A stretch of DNA of 64,000 nucleotides from Yarrowia lipolytica (Eukaryota > Ascomycota > Dipodascomycetes > Dipodascales): the NCBI RefSeq assembly GCF_001761485.1, contig NC_090773.1:310001-374000 (forward strand), read 5' to 3'. The notes below the pieces were generated by a model that worked only from the letters and a program-made list of their open reading frames with translations, made no database searches and was not told where the DNA came from. The translations under genes and the position numbers were made by a program. Below are positions 54,752-64,000 of the stretch, piece after piece (position 1 is the stretch's first letter; every line of letters starts with the position of its first letter).

Positions 54752-55823
54752 GGAAAAAACCGGTGACGATGGCTGCAATGTGTGGAGAAAGAGATGATCA
54801 CCAACAAGTCGGGGCGTGACGTGTTCGGCATAGAGTTGGTTTGGGGTTAGGGTTTCCGTAAGGGGAAGGCGTGGTTGGGGAAGTTGGAGTTGGCTAGAAT
54901 TGCGAGAGTTGGAGGCCAGGGGTTTAAATGTAGATATATGGGGATTTCGGAGAGAGTCGAATCAATTGCACTTTTCAGATTTTCAATGTCGTTATTATAG
55001 CGTTTTTGGGGAGACTATGAAACTTTGGGGTGAAATTTCGTTGTATGGGGAGGTTTCTGAATACTGTAGACGATTTGTGACTACTTGTAGTTTATTTTTT
55101 GTGTTGAATGGGATAAATCGGATCAGAAAAATCGAATGCACTTTTCAGAATTGCAATATCTTTACTCTGACGTATTCTGGTGGTGTGATATATGCGATGC
55201 TATCAGGACGTTCTGGGATCTGAGTAGATTCTAGAATACACGGATAGAAGGTGTGGTTTTTTTGTATCCAATGGGTCAATTCGCATCTGAGAAATCGAAT
55301 GCACCTTTGACAATTGCAATATCTCTACTCTAGAGTGTTCTAGCGAAATGGTCTAGGAAAACCGGTTTTGTTAGAAGCTACTTGGAAGAAGTTTTATAAT
55401 AGTTGGCCAAAAAGAGCAATTGAAGTGAAAAAAGTCATCCGAGCTCAGGAATAGAGAGGAAGACACCAATTGAACAACCGTGAGGACATTTGGTCTCCTA
55501 CCATACAAATATTCCGAGTTCTGGATAGTATCTGGAACTACTTCTACTTGGAGCTTAGTTAAACATTTTGTTGAGGAGGCAAGTCCTCTAACTGACTTAA
55601 TGGACATGCTAAAGAAACAATACATACATCAGTCGACTCATGGCACGTTGGAGACAGAAAAAATCGACTTTAAATATCATTAAATATACCCTGGACATGA
55701 TTTGTCAAAATTTTAAAAAAAAAAATGATAATAATAATATATATTTTTTAAAAAATTAATTTTTGTATAAATGTAATATTCGTATTTTTAAAATTTTATT
55801 ATTTCATTTTATATTATTTATTT

Positions 55824-55864
<41 letters not shown>

Positions 55865-56383
55865 TATGCTGTAATATTACCCACAAAAGATTCAATTATA
55901 CCTACCATTAGATTCGACTGAAAGTAAGGAACCCATTCTAACCCATTTTGAGCCCTCCTCCGTCATGCTTACGTAATCATGAAAAGTACCGTCTTCTCGA
56001 CGCCTCAAAACCCCCATTGTCGACTTCCTGCCAACTGTGCTGGTTATTTCATGCCCCCGTTTGCAGATGGCATGTTGGACGAGATCACGATGGTGGCAAT
56101 TAAGGTTTGGGTGTGCATTTTGACGTCGCACCGAAATGGGGCCAAAAATGGTCCGATTCGGCTGAAATTTTGACAGAGTCACATTACATATAAGGAGATT
56201 ACGCTGGACCAAAATTTTCTCATTTATCTTTGGTTTTGCGCCTCCCGTTTCGATGGGATATTTCCGATAACACACATCCAACCTTATTTGAAAGTCTACT
56301 CTTAACCTTAATACGCTACTCCACCACCACACATCGCAGCACCCAAGTTGCCACCACCTTGACTTTTACACATCACCACACAA
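54752..56383. other. Divergent SEC11-UBP6 intergenic region
   Basis: Two similar passages around 54953-54990 and 55125-55155 share AATCGAATGCACTTTTCAGA, with a third weaker copy near 55290, so a roughly 160-bp degenerate repeat may be present. An AT-rich zone at 55690-55865 ends in a (TAA)n run. No gene is visible. Confidence 0.5.
55826..55862. repeat. (TAA)n microsatellite
   Basis: About eleven uninterrupted TAA/ATA units in an AT-rich surrounding (55690-55870). Confidence 0.95.
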
Positions 56384-57805
56384 ATGCTTTCTGTCAACGT
56401 CAAACACGCGGGAAAAAAATACGCGGTGGAGGTGGATCCCGAGTCGACCGGGGAGGTGTTCAAGAACCAGCTGTTTTCGTTGACCGGGGTGCCTCCGGAG
56501 CGCCAGAAGATTCTGGTCAAGGGCGGACAGCTAAAAGATGACACGTTGATGAACAGCGTGGGGCTCAAGGAGGGCCAGACGCTGATGCTTCTCGGGTCTG
56601 CCGCGGCTCCTCCAAAGGCGCCCGAGAAACAGGCTGTGTTTCTGGAGGACATGACGGACGCGCAAAAGGCCGAAACGCTGCAGACTCCTCCGGGTCTGGT
56701 GAATCTGGGCAACACGTGTTATCTCAATTCGTCGTTGCAGGCGATGCGGACGATTCCGGAGCTCCAGGAGTCGTTGAAAACTAGTGGAGCCGCGCCCGGA
56801 TCGCTCACCAACGGCCTCAACCATCTGTACACTCAGATGAGCAAGACGACGCAGCCGTTCCAGCCCTATGCGTTTGTGATCCAGCTGCGAGAACACTTTC
56901 CGCAGTTTGCCGAGCAGACGCAGGGCATGTACAAGCAGCAGGACGCGGAGGAAGCGTGGTCGTCGATTTTCTCGGTGCTTTCACGTGATCTGAAAGACGA
57001 CCATGTGGCCAAGTATCTGGGAGGTCGGTATGAGACCAAGTTGGTGTGCGATGAGGCCCCAGACCGATCGCCGGTAATGGGCACCGAGGACTTTGCAAAG
57101 CTGCATTGTCACATTTCCATCTCCACCAACTATCTGGTGGATGGACTCCAGGCCGGGCTGACCGAGACTTTGGAGAAGAATGACGAGGAGCTGGGGCGAA
57201 ATGCGTCCTTCACCAAGACGCGGCGCATTACGCGACTGCCCAAGTATCTGACTGTGCAATACGTGCGTTTCTTCTGGCGACGAGACACCCAGAAAAAGTC
57301 CAAGATTCTGCGAAAGGTGATTTTCCCCATCAATGAGCTCGACGTGACTCCTCTGTGTTCGGACGAGCTCAAGGCCAAGCTGATTCCCGTGCGAGATCGG
57401 GTCCGGGAGATCGGCAAGGAGAAGGAGGATGCCCGGCGAGCAGCCAAACGGGCCAAGATGAATGAGGAGGTGGGAGCTACCGGCGAGGTGCCTGCGGACG
57501 AAATCCAGCAGAAGGACAAGGAGTACGCCGAGGAGATTGAGCAGCTGACCGACTCGGAGCTCAAGAACGACGTCGGCGCCAACACCTCAGGTCTGTACAA
57601 CCTGCAGGCCATTGTGACCCATCAGGGCGCCTCGGCTGACTCGGGCCATTACCAGGCGTTTGTACGAAACGAAAAGGAGCCCGGCAAGTGGTGGAAGTTC
57701 AACGACGACAAGGTGACCGAGGTCGACGAGGCCAAAATTGAGACTTTGGCCGGAGGTGGAGAAAGCGACAGTGCGCTGATTTTGCTCTACAAGAGTTTTG
57801 AATGA
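56384..57805 (+). CDS. UBP6: Proteasome-associated deubiquitinase UBP6
   Basis: A 473-residue protein with an N-terminal ubiquitin-like domain (1-75: MLSVNVKHAGKKYAVEVD ... TGVPPERQKILVKGG) and a USP catalytic domain. The Cys box GLVNLGNTCYLNSSLQ places the nucleophile at C112. The His box is DSGHYQAFVR with H422, and WWKFNDDKV supplies the third residue (N440/D441). Ubp6 docks on proteasome subunit Rpn1 through its UBL domain and recycles ubiquitin from substrates while gating degradation. The length (499 in S. cerevisiae) fits. The insertion at about 355-400 is Lys/Glu-rich. The start ATG follows CACACAA. Confidence 0.96.
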   Translation: MLSVNVKHAGKKYAVEVDPESTGEVFKNQLFSLTGVPPERQKILVKGGQLKDDTLMNSVGLKEGQTLMLLGSAAAPPKAPEKQAVFLEDMTDAQKAETLQTPPGLVNLGNTCYLNSSLQAMRTIPELQESLKTSGAAPGSLTNGLNHLYTQMSKTTQPFQPYAFVIQLREHFPQFAEQTQGMYKQQDAEEAWSSIFSVLSRDLKDDHVAKYLGGRYETKLVCDEAPDRSPVMGTEDFAKLHCHISISTNYLVDGLQAGLTETLEKNDEELGRNASFTKTRRITRLPKYLTVQYVRFFWRRDTQKKSKILRKVIFPINELDVTPLCSDELKAKLIPVRDRVREIGKEKEDARRAAKRAKMNEEVGATGEVPADEIQQKDKEYAEEIEQLTDSELKNDVGANTSGLYNLQAIVTHQGASADSGHYQAFVRNEKEPGKWWKFNDDKVTEVDEAKIETLAGGGESDSALILLYKSFE

Positions 57806-59770
57806 TTGTCGCCTTCTCGTGAGAGATAATGATGGTGGGGAGTCGGTGGTCACACGTGTCCCGGGATGCTGGCTTCAGCTTGGTTTATGCTGACAACTCG
57901 GCTATGGCTGACATTCGGCTGCTGACAACTTGGCTTTTGCTGACCCTCGGCTTATGCTGACAACTCGGCTCTCCTTTCCGCTGTATAGAAGTATATAGTC
58001 CAAGGATTGATCTAGAAACTGTAGCTCAATTGAAGCAACTATGGCAAAGGTAGTTTATAGGGTGCTTTACAGATGTATGCTTTTGATTTTTTTTATTTTT
58101 ATATAATTTTGCAAAATAATTTAAAAAAACCTTTTTTAAAAAAAAACTGTTTTTTCAGTATATCAACATTCGACAAGTTGGACCTCCAACAAGAATATAT
58201 TTTTATCAACTACAACCCAACGTAATTTCAATTAATTTTAGTTGAATAAAAATCTGCATACACAAATATGTCGTGATATTGTACAGCACCTACTATTTGT
58301 TGTTAGTCCATACTCATTAAATAGGTGCCTCTCTATAATCTACGGCTATCAGTATTTTCCTACCTCTTCAGCAGTGTCTGATGGAGACACCCAGCGCAAA
58401 TATTTTTCAACAAAACCTAACTAATATTGTTAACTAAAATAGGATACGGTGGATATGTAGGGATAGAGCGGAGTAACGGCAGAAAGACACAAATATCTTA
58501 GTCTGTACAAGTTGATGTTTATAATATAGTCAGAAAGAAGACTCTTCTCAGAAATATTCAACTGGTATTTCACAAACTGGAGTGGTTCCAGCTCCACTTG
58601 AAGTAGAGATTTTCTACTGGTCACAGCAATATCAATTGTTATTCTGTGAGACATCTAATTAGATCATACAGTTCTTCTCATTCAGCGATTTTATTTGATA
58701 CCACTTATGTCTTCCTTTTTCATTCACAGCAAATTCTAGATCTCCAACTGAGTCTCACAAAGGAGAGGAGACAAGTAGCTCATATTATGCGTTTTCAAGC
58801 ACTATGAGAGTCGGTTTTTTCAGAGATTTGTTTTTCACAGCTATTAAAACCCCTTTCTTTTGAGCAGACCAATATCTGGTCCTTATTAGGCCAGTTGTAT
58901 TCATAATAAAACTTATGGCCCGGTGTTATGTGAAGAAAGCGATATATGGAGTACTTCTGCAAATACCAGGAAGACGGAGACTTCGGAATCTGGGTATTTT
59001 CACGGTGCTCTTTCGGTTGAAACCCATTACATTCACATCAGAACAGTATTCGGTGAATTGTACACCAGCATCATCGCTCCCAGAGGTGATAAAGATGCAG
59101 TCAATGTGATAATAGTGGAGGAGAGATTTTTTTAGATCCCGACCAGCTTATGAGACAATCTGAAGTTCGTTTAGTTTTATCATCGACTGGAATTGTTCTC
59201 TTGGTAAAGGGCATTCGGGGAGTGGCGGAGTCAGCAACCTCAACCATATCCAGTAGAAATCCAACTAAAAACCTCAACAATATCAAGTAAGAATCCAACT
59301 AAAAACATCAACTTTAAGTAATTATAAAAAAATAAAATAAAAAAAGCAAAACGGAAAAAGTCGTTTGAAAACACCCAAAAACACATTATCGAGAAGGAAA
59401 GAAGGACGCATATTAAACCGAGTCCGCTGAACAATTTCCCGATGGATAATTTACAATATCTCTGTTTATCGAGGAGTTGAACGAAAAGTCAGAACTGGCG
59501 TCAGAAGATGCGTGTTCTGTATTGGACCCACTTGCTCTAAGCATCACGTGCTCCCAGAAGAACTGCTCATCTCATCTCGTCTTGTCTACTACACCACACT
59601 ACACTTCAGACCTTTGTTGATCCCCCTCCAGCTACTCCCGCTCGGGCTCTACTATCGCTTCAACTGTCGCTTCAGCGGCCGCAGTCTCCATCTCATCTAT
59701 CACTATATGCTAGGCCAAGACAATTGCCAGATTCTCAAAAGAACCCTCAAATTGATTCATAGCGTCTCTC
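57806..59770. other. Intergenic region, convergent gene ends
   Basis: Begins with a GCTGACAACTCGGCT repeat (57869-57974). An AT-rich zone follows (58080-58240). At 58900-59135 a plus-strand stretch has a faint reverse-transcriptase-like look (see findings). At about 59245-59315 a short tandem duplication of AATCCAACTAAAAAC...TCAA units lies near the start of an A-rich run. No intact gene. Confidence 0.45.
57869..57974. repeat. Degenerate GCTGACAACTCGGCT repeat 3' of UBP6
   Basis: About five imperfect units of 15-22 bp (GCTGACAACTCGGCT, GCTGACATTCGGCT, GCTGACAACTTGGCT, GCTGACCCTCGGCT, GCTGACAACTCGGCT). They start roughly 65 bases after the stop codon and thus lie in the 3' UTR or just beyond. 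Confidence 0.85.
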
Positions 59771-61520
59771 CTAAGCAAGGGTTCGCAACTTGGCCTTGAA
59801 CTGCTCAACCTCCTCGTAACAGTCCAGAGGTCGGCCCTTGTTGTCCTGTAGACACTTGACCAGAGTCTCTCGCACAGAGTTGGTCTCCTTGTCGAGCTCG
59901 GTGACATATGTGCTGGTTTCGAACTTGGTTTTGAGAGCCTCGAACTTGGCGGCAAGGTCGGAGGACGACACCGAGTCGGTTTCGGCCACCTCGTTCTTCT
60001 CGGCCTGCTCGAGGTTCTTCTTGGCGAGGGCAAGAGCTTCCTGGGCCTGGTACTGGACCTTGGCCAGCTCCTCCGACACCTTTTGCTGGACGAGCTGTCC
60101 GGCGGACTGGGAGCGTGTGTAGTCGGACTGGGTTAGTAACAAGTAGCGAGCATGCGATATGATCGACGTGAGAAGCATGTGACCAGCATCGTCAGCAGGC
60201 CAATCACGAGCTTTTCATGTGACCGGAGACATTGACAGCGTGAACACAATTGAGAGAGTCTGGAGCATGTGACCAACGCGATCAGGTTGGGATCTTATTG
60301 ATGACTGTAAAATGTACGCACGTGACCAAGAGCATAGTGCGTCGGCGAATCACGTGATAACCACAGGACTGTTCGAGCAGTGACGTGATCTGAAATGATA
60401 TGGAACTAAAAGGTTCAGATAACATCATGGACCAGTGCAGTCAGAGGGACTGAGTGACAGAGTGAACAACGACGAAAGTGACAACAACGAAAACGGCAAC
60501 GACAAAAGAACTTGAAACTGCTTCTCTTATTCCGTCTGAACCATTCAGAAATGGACAAGTTGAAACTGAGAAGTAGCGAGGTGGTCGGTTGAACCAAAAA
60601 TGAGCGATTGTAGTCACTGGTGGTATGACTGTCGTAGCTGTAGATGGTGACTGGGCGAGCGAGTTGTGCTGATTCGCGAGTTTGACGAGATGATGTAATG
60701 ACGATTGACAAGATGACAAGTTTGGATGGTACGACGAAAGGACATTATCCGATCCGACAACCCGATCTGGTCACGTGAAACCCATCACATCACGTGCAAT
60801 TCTTCTCGTCATATTATATCCCTCTCGTCACATGAAATCCCTGTCGTCACCACATCACCACCTTTGCATCAACTTAACTTCTTCACCACCCCGGTTCTAA
60901 GTCAAGACTGAATCGAAGACCAAATCGAAGACTGGATCGAGCCCCGATGATGGTAATCGGGCACAATCAGCCAATTCAGTCTCAACCGACTCTCACCCGA
61001 CCCTCAACCACAGACTCACAGTCGCACTAAATGTCTCAAACATTCAATCTCCGACATCAGTCTAGTTTGAGAGTGAATAAAACAACGAGCAAGTCGCAGC
61101 TCGTTCAATCGACAAAAACTGACATCCGTTTCGGAGCTATTTGTGTCACCCTCGCTGTTCATGTCACCTTCCGCAGTTTGTGTCACCTTCCGCCGTTTGT
61201 GTCACCATTCGCCCTGTGCCATTGTGCCGTCGTTTTGTGCTGGGTCTCTTGTGCTAGGTCTCTGTGTGCTGTTTGTGTCACCTACTCAATCTGTGTCACA
61301 TTCTCCCCACTGTCATGGATTCTCGCTGCGCTTGATAAATCCATCTGTGTCACTGTCTCCATACGACCACAGATTCTCGCTCCTCCTCGGATCTCCGCTG
61401 AATACTCACCTCCAAACTCGACTCCAACGAGTTAATCAACGACGAGGAAAACTCGACGGGCGTCTGGGGCACAAACACCCGTGACTTGGGCTGTTCTTCT
61501 TTAGATCCTCCGGCACCCAT
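59771..61520 (-). CDS. MIC19: MICOS subunit MIC19 (AIM13, CHCHD3 family), two exons
   Basis: Exon 1 is 61410-61520 and exon 2 is 59771-60127, joined in phase 0 to 155 residues. The donor is GTGAGTATT and the acceptor TTACTAACCCAG; the intron is 60128-61409. The product starts MGAGGSKEEQPKS, an N-myristoylation signal as in Mic19 orthologs, then PQTPVEFSSSLINSLESSLE|SDYTRSQ. This matches the conserved Mic19 stretch that ends in ESDY. The middle is a coiled-coil (about 48-110). The C-terminus is the CHCH motif CLQDNKGRPLDCYEEVEQF with C129 and C140. Mic19 links the Mic60 subcomplex at crista junctions of the inner mitochondrial membrane. Exon 2 alone starts without a natural ATG, so the join is needed. 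Exon 1 faces the securin candidate across 343 bases. Confidence 0.93.
60128..61409 (-). other. MIC19 intron (1,282 nt) with internal GTGTCACC repeats
   Basis: The intron separates the myristoylated N-terminus from the coiled-coil and CHCH part. It carries a TTTGTGTCACCTTCCGCC repeat (61140-61215) and several CACGTGA sites (about 60322, 60351, 60771, 60793). Open frames inside it are not supported. Confidence 0.88.
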
Positions 61521-61863
61521 GCTGTCTGGTGGTGTCTGTGTATGTGTTGATATACAGAATTGCGGTCTGGTGTGACAATTACATTTCGCCCGCAATATAC
61601 CAGCCCTAACCCTACAACCAATTGGGTCGTCGGGGAGGGCAGCTTGCTGGCCAATGGTTGGAAGATGGCAAGCCCTAGCCCTGTTACCAGATGGAGCGGC
61701 CCTAACCATGTTACCAAATTAGACAACCCCAACCCTTACACCTAATCCAATTGCCCCAGCCCTACCGCATATGGCACGCATAACGCAACTCTAATGGCAC
61801 CTCTTGTTTTGGTTGTGCAAAACATCACCATCACCACACAACCTCCACAACATACTTGCTGAC
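61521..61863. promoter_or_regulatory. Divergent MIC19-securin promoter with CCCTAACC motifs
   Basis: 343 bases between the two start codons. CCCTAA or close variants occur at about 61604, 61673, 61700, 61734 and 61759 in the same orientation. CCCTAA is the complement of TTAGGG, the binding core of Tbf1/Tay1-type Myb factors in yeasts. No CACGTG is present here. Confidence 0.5.
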
Positions 61864-63156
61864 ATGTTTCCAAAAACCCCTGTGGCTGCCACGTCGCGTA
61901 AACAGGCGTCTTTTCGCGACGAGAACGCGTTGCTGCCTGGAAAATCTGCGCTCGACAACGGCAACCCCACGAAACCGGCGTCCAAAAACAAGCAGTTTGT
62001 GACCCCCACCCAGGTCACCCGACGAGTGCCTCTGGGCGGCAAAGACGTTAACAAACACAATTCGGGGCAGTCCCAGAGTCAGCTTTCTCAGGCTCAACCC
62101 CAGCAAAGCCAGCTTAGTCAGTCGCAGCAGCTTAGTCATTCACAAGGACTCAGTCACCCACAAGGACTGGGTCACCTCAAAACGGGACTACACTCGACCG
62201 GACGGTCGAGTATGCGAGCGAGTGCTCGAAAACGACTTCAGGTGCGCAACGACAATGCGGCTCCTCCAGCGGAAACCAAACACGTCGGATTACCTCGGCA
62301 TTTGTGGGCCACGACGGAGGTGGAGCTGATGCCTCCCAAGGAGCCTGATGCGGCGCCAGACGTGTTTGAAGAATGGACTTTGGACGACGACATTCTGGGT
62401 GATACAGACGTGCTGGCTCCCGCTCGGGGCAAGCGCAATTCGCTGGATCTCGACTGGGATGAACTGGACCAGTTGTTGCCCGAATCTCCGGTGAATTCAA
62501 AGGGGGGAGCCACCAGTACCCCTAAGCGGGATCATGTGCCCAGAAACTTGCCTAGAAACGACGTGACCAGAAATGTGACCCAGCCGGTCCGAGCCAAATC
62601 CCGTGAGGCGTCTTCTTCGACTTCTTCAGTTCACGTGACTGGACTGCCCGTCAAGAGCAAGCCCATTGCGAAACCGTTTTCGCGACGTCCCGCTCGGGCC
62701 ATGGTTCCTTCGGCCCAGCTCAGAAACAAGGAGAATGTTCCGCGACCGGCACCCGCATCGGTGACGCCAGTTCGGTCCTCCACTCCGTCGAGAATTCCAG
62801 TGAAGAAGAATTCGACGCCAACTGCTTCTTCGACAACCCCCAGAAAGGCCGCCGTGACGCCGGTGCGACCTACGCACAACTTTATGAACCCGACCAAGTC
62901 GGCTGAGGCCAAGATGCGAGTCAAGGTGGAGACTCCGACCATGAATGTCACTCCCAACAGAGCTTCTCCGCGAGCCCGAGGGGGTCGGGGGTCCAGAATG
63001 GCATTCAGTGACACTCTGAGACCGTCGCCAGTGGAGTCCGGTGTGGAGTCTGGTTTGGAGAAGTCCGATGGGCCCGATAACCGACCCACCACCGCAGACT
63101 CGAACTGGAGTAACATTACCGACCCCATGGATCGGTTTTCGTTCGAGGAGGACTAG
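61864..63156 (+). CDS. Probable securin (Pds1/Cut2-like), 430 residues
   Basis: A disordered protein. The D-box-like motif RVPLGGKDVN (R54, L57, K60, N63) has the same R-x-x-L-x-x-K-x-x-N pattern that I recall for Pds1 (RLPLAAKDNN) and Cut2 (RTVLGGKSTN). A KEN box is at 289-291 (RNKENVP), and FRDENALL at 17-24 resembles a second one. EVELMPPKEPDAAPD (about 153-166) followed by an acidic stretch EEWTLDDDILGD resembles the separase-binding region. The C-terminal half is basic with many S/T-P sites, ending in RFSFEED. Securin inhibits separase until APC/C-driven destruction at anaphase. The start is ATG 61864; the upstream TTG at 61804 is not used. A Gln/Ser/Leu/His-rich run at 68-104 is likely variable. 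The call rests on short motifs, so it is not certain. Confidence 0.6.
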   Translation: MFPKTPVAATSRKQASFRDENALLPGKSALDNGNPTKPASKNKQFVTPTQVTRRVPLGGKDVNKHNSGQSQSQLSQAQPQQSQLSQSQQLSHSQGLSHPQGLGHLKTGLHSTGRSSMRASARKRLQVRNDNAAPPAETKHVGLPRHLWATTEVELMPPKEPDAAPDVFEEWTLDDDILGDTDVLAPARGKRNSLDLDWDELDQLLPESPVNSKGGATSTPKRDHVPRNLPRNDVTRNVTQPVRAKSREASSSTSSVHVTGLPVKSKPIAKPFSRRPARAMVPSAQLRNKENVPRPAPASVTPVRSSTPSRIPVKKNSTPTASSTTPRKAAVTPVRPTHNFMNPTKSAEAKMRVKVETPTMNVTPNRASPRARGGRGSRMAFSDTLRPSPVESGVESGLEKSDGPDNRPTTADSNWSNITDPMDRFSFEED

Positions 63157-64000
63157 AGAGCAGAATTAGGAGCGCAGTGACTAATTCTGTGTGACTGTGT
63201 GACTTTTCTCTGTGACTGTGTGACTTTTCTCTGTGACTGTGTGACTTTTCTCGTGACTGTGTGACGAATTCTCTGTGACGAATTCTGTGCGACTAATTGA
63301 ACAGTGCTACACTACTGCTGAGACACAGGGCAAGTACAATCGAAATGATTCCTGTTGCCTTTGACTCCCTCCTGTTGAAGCAGAATCGTAACGATTCGCC
63401 AATACTGTACCTGCCGCTACTACAACCGGCGCTAGTGGGGGACAACTCTGGTAGCGGTGCTTTTCGGACTCCCCTGATCCTACTCTTCTCTAACACTCAT
63501 TGGACTGTTCACCACTAGACAACTATTTATATGCTATATGCTAGATTGCTAAAATGAATGAATTGATGTAAATAATCATCTGATATCTGACTAATCGCGT
63601 AGGCACTTTGAACTAATGATTTTCGCTTCCAAAACTCTCTACAGAAAAGATACAACCGACCAGACGCCATTTACTCACTCCTGATGTCTGTCTCGTCATT
63701 TCTACGCCATTCTTGATATCTTTCCGATTCCAACCGTGATTCTGTGTCTTGGACGTTGTTTTTTGTTGTTTTTTGCTGTTTTTTGTTGTTTTTTGTTGTT
63801 GTTTTTTGTTGTTATTTTTTTTTGTTTTTGTTTCTTTTATTGTTTTTTTGTTCTCCCCTTTTTCCTCTTTTCCGAAGCACAATTAGATCTCTGATGGCAC
63901 AAAGTATACCAAAATGATCACCAAGACAAGGGCTTTCCAATGGTACTACTTTTATCGTCATATATGACATTTCTGTCGATTTGATTCTCGATACAACCTA
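63157..64000. other. 3' flank of the securin candidate to the window edge
   Basis: Contains a 21-bp tandem array (63190-63290). Then come ordinary non-coding sequence and a (TGTTTTTTGT)n-type T/G-rich run (about 63758-63850). No gene is visible up to base 64000. Confidence 0.5.
63190..63290. repeat. 21-bp tandem repeat 3' of the securin candidate
   Basis: Three exact copies (63190, 63211, 63232) of a unit starting TGTGACTGTGTGAC and ending TTTTCTC, followed by about two divergent ones. It starts about 30 bases after the stop codon, so it is probably in the 3' UTR. Confidence 0.92.

Noticed and set aside
54752-54778. Upstream TTG start for SEC11
   Set aside because: Not an ATG, and Met at 54751 matches the usual length of the family.
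1-64000. Intact transposon, retrotransposon, CRISPR array, complete tRNA or 5S rRNA gene
   Set aside because: Read through both strands for typical motifs and end repeats; none was convincing. Absence cannot be proven by eye.

Overview
The window looks like nuclear chromosomal DNA of an ascomycete yeast, most likely Yarrowia lipolytica or a very close relative. Four introns that I could place share two traits typical of that lineage. Each has a GTGAGTA donor, and each has a branch site fused to the acceptor (CTAACCCAG, CTAACACAG). The window is also full of CACGTG E-boxes. Genes are widely spaced, with intergenic regions of 1-6 kb. No name or accession was given, so the species call rests on these traits and on protein families.

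Left part (1-24.6 kb): the 3' end of a GPI-anchored DFG5/DCW1-type cell-wall enzyme; a PIN-like (ECM3/YBR287W-type) membrane transporter on the minus strand; a PIF1/RRM3-type helicase; the mitochondrial oxodicarboxylate carrier ODC with a tiny first exon and a 1,053-nt intron; AIM32, a mitochondrial Fe-S thioredoxin-like ferredoxin; an unrecognised beta-propeller-like protein with RRDS repeats; and a small single-pass membrane protein.

Middle part (24.6-46.2 kb): RSE1 (the SF3b3 subunit of U2 snRNP), then a 3.2-kb AT-rich gap, then GSF2 (ER hexose-transporter export factor). A 6.4-kb stretch follows without a recognisable gene; it holds a minisatellite and what looks like a piece of mitochondrial DNA inserted in the nucleus. 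Then come a PHO80/CLG1-type cyclin with an overlapping upstream ORF and a Zn2Cys6 transcription factor of the TamA/Dal81 type.

Right part (47.5-64 kb): ARC19/ARPC4, PRP40, SEC11, UBP6, MIC19 and a probable securin. ARC19 is split so that exon 1 is only the ATG and exon 3 is two codons plus stop. MIC19 has its myristoylation exon 1.28 kb away from the CHCH exon. The securin candidate is divergent from MIC19.

Functionally this is a set of housekeeping genes (splicing: RSE1, PRP40; mitochondrial: ODC, AIM32, MIC19; secretion: SEC11, GSF2; ubiquitin and cell cycle: UBP6, securin, cyclin). There is no operon or gene cluster, and I found no intact mobile element, CRISPR array or new defence-like system. 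The main new content is the gene structures with micro-exons, the uORF, the securin candidate, the probable NUMT and a series of short tandem arrays.
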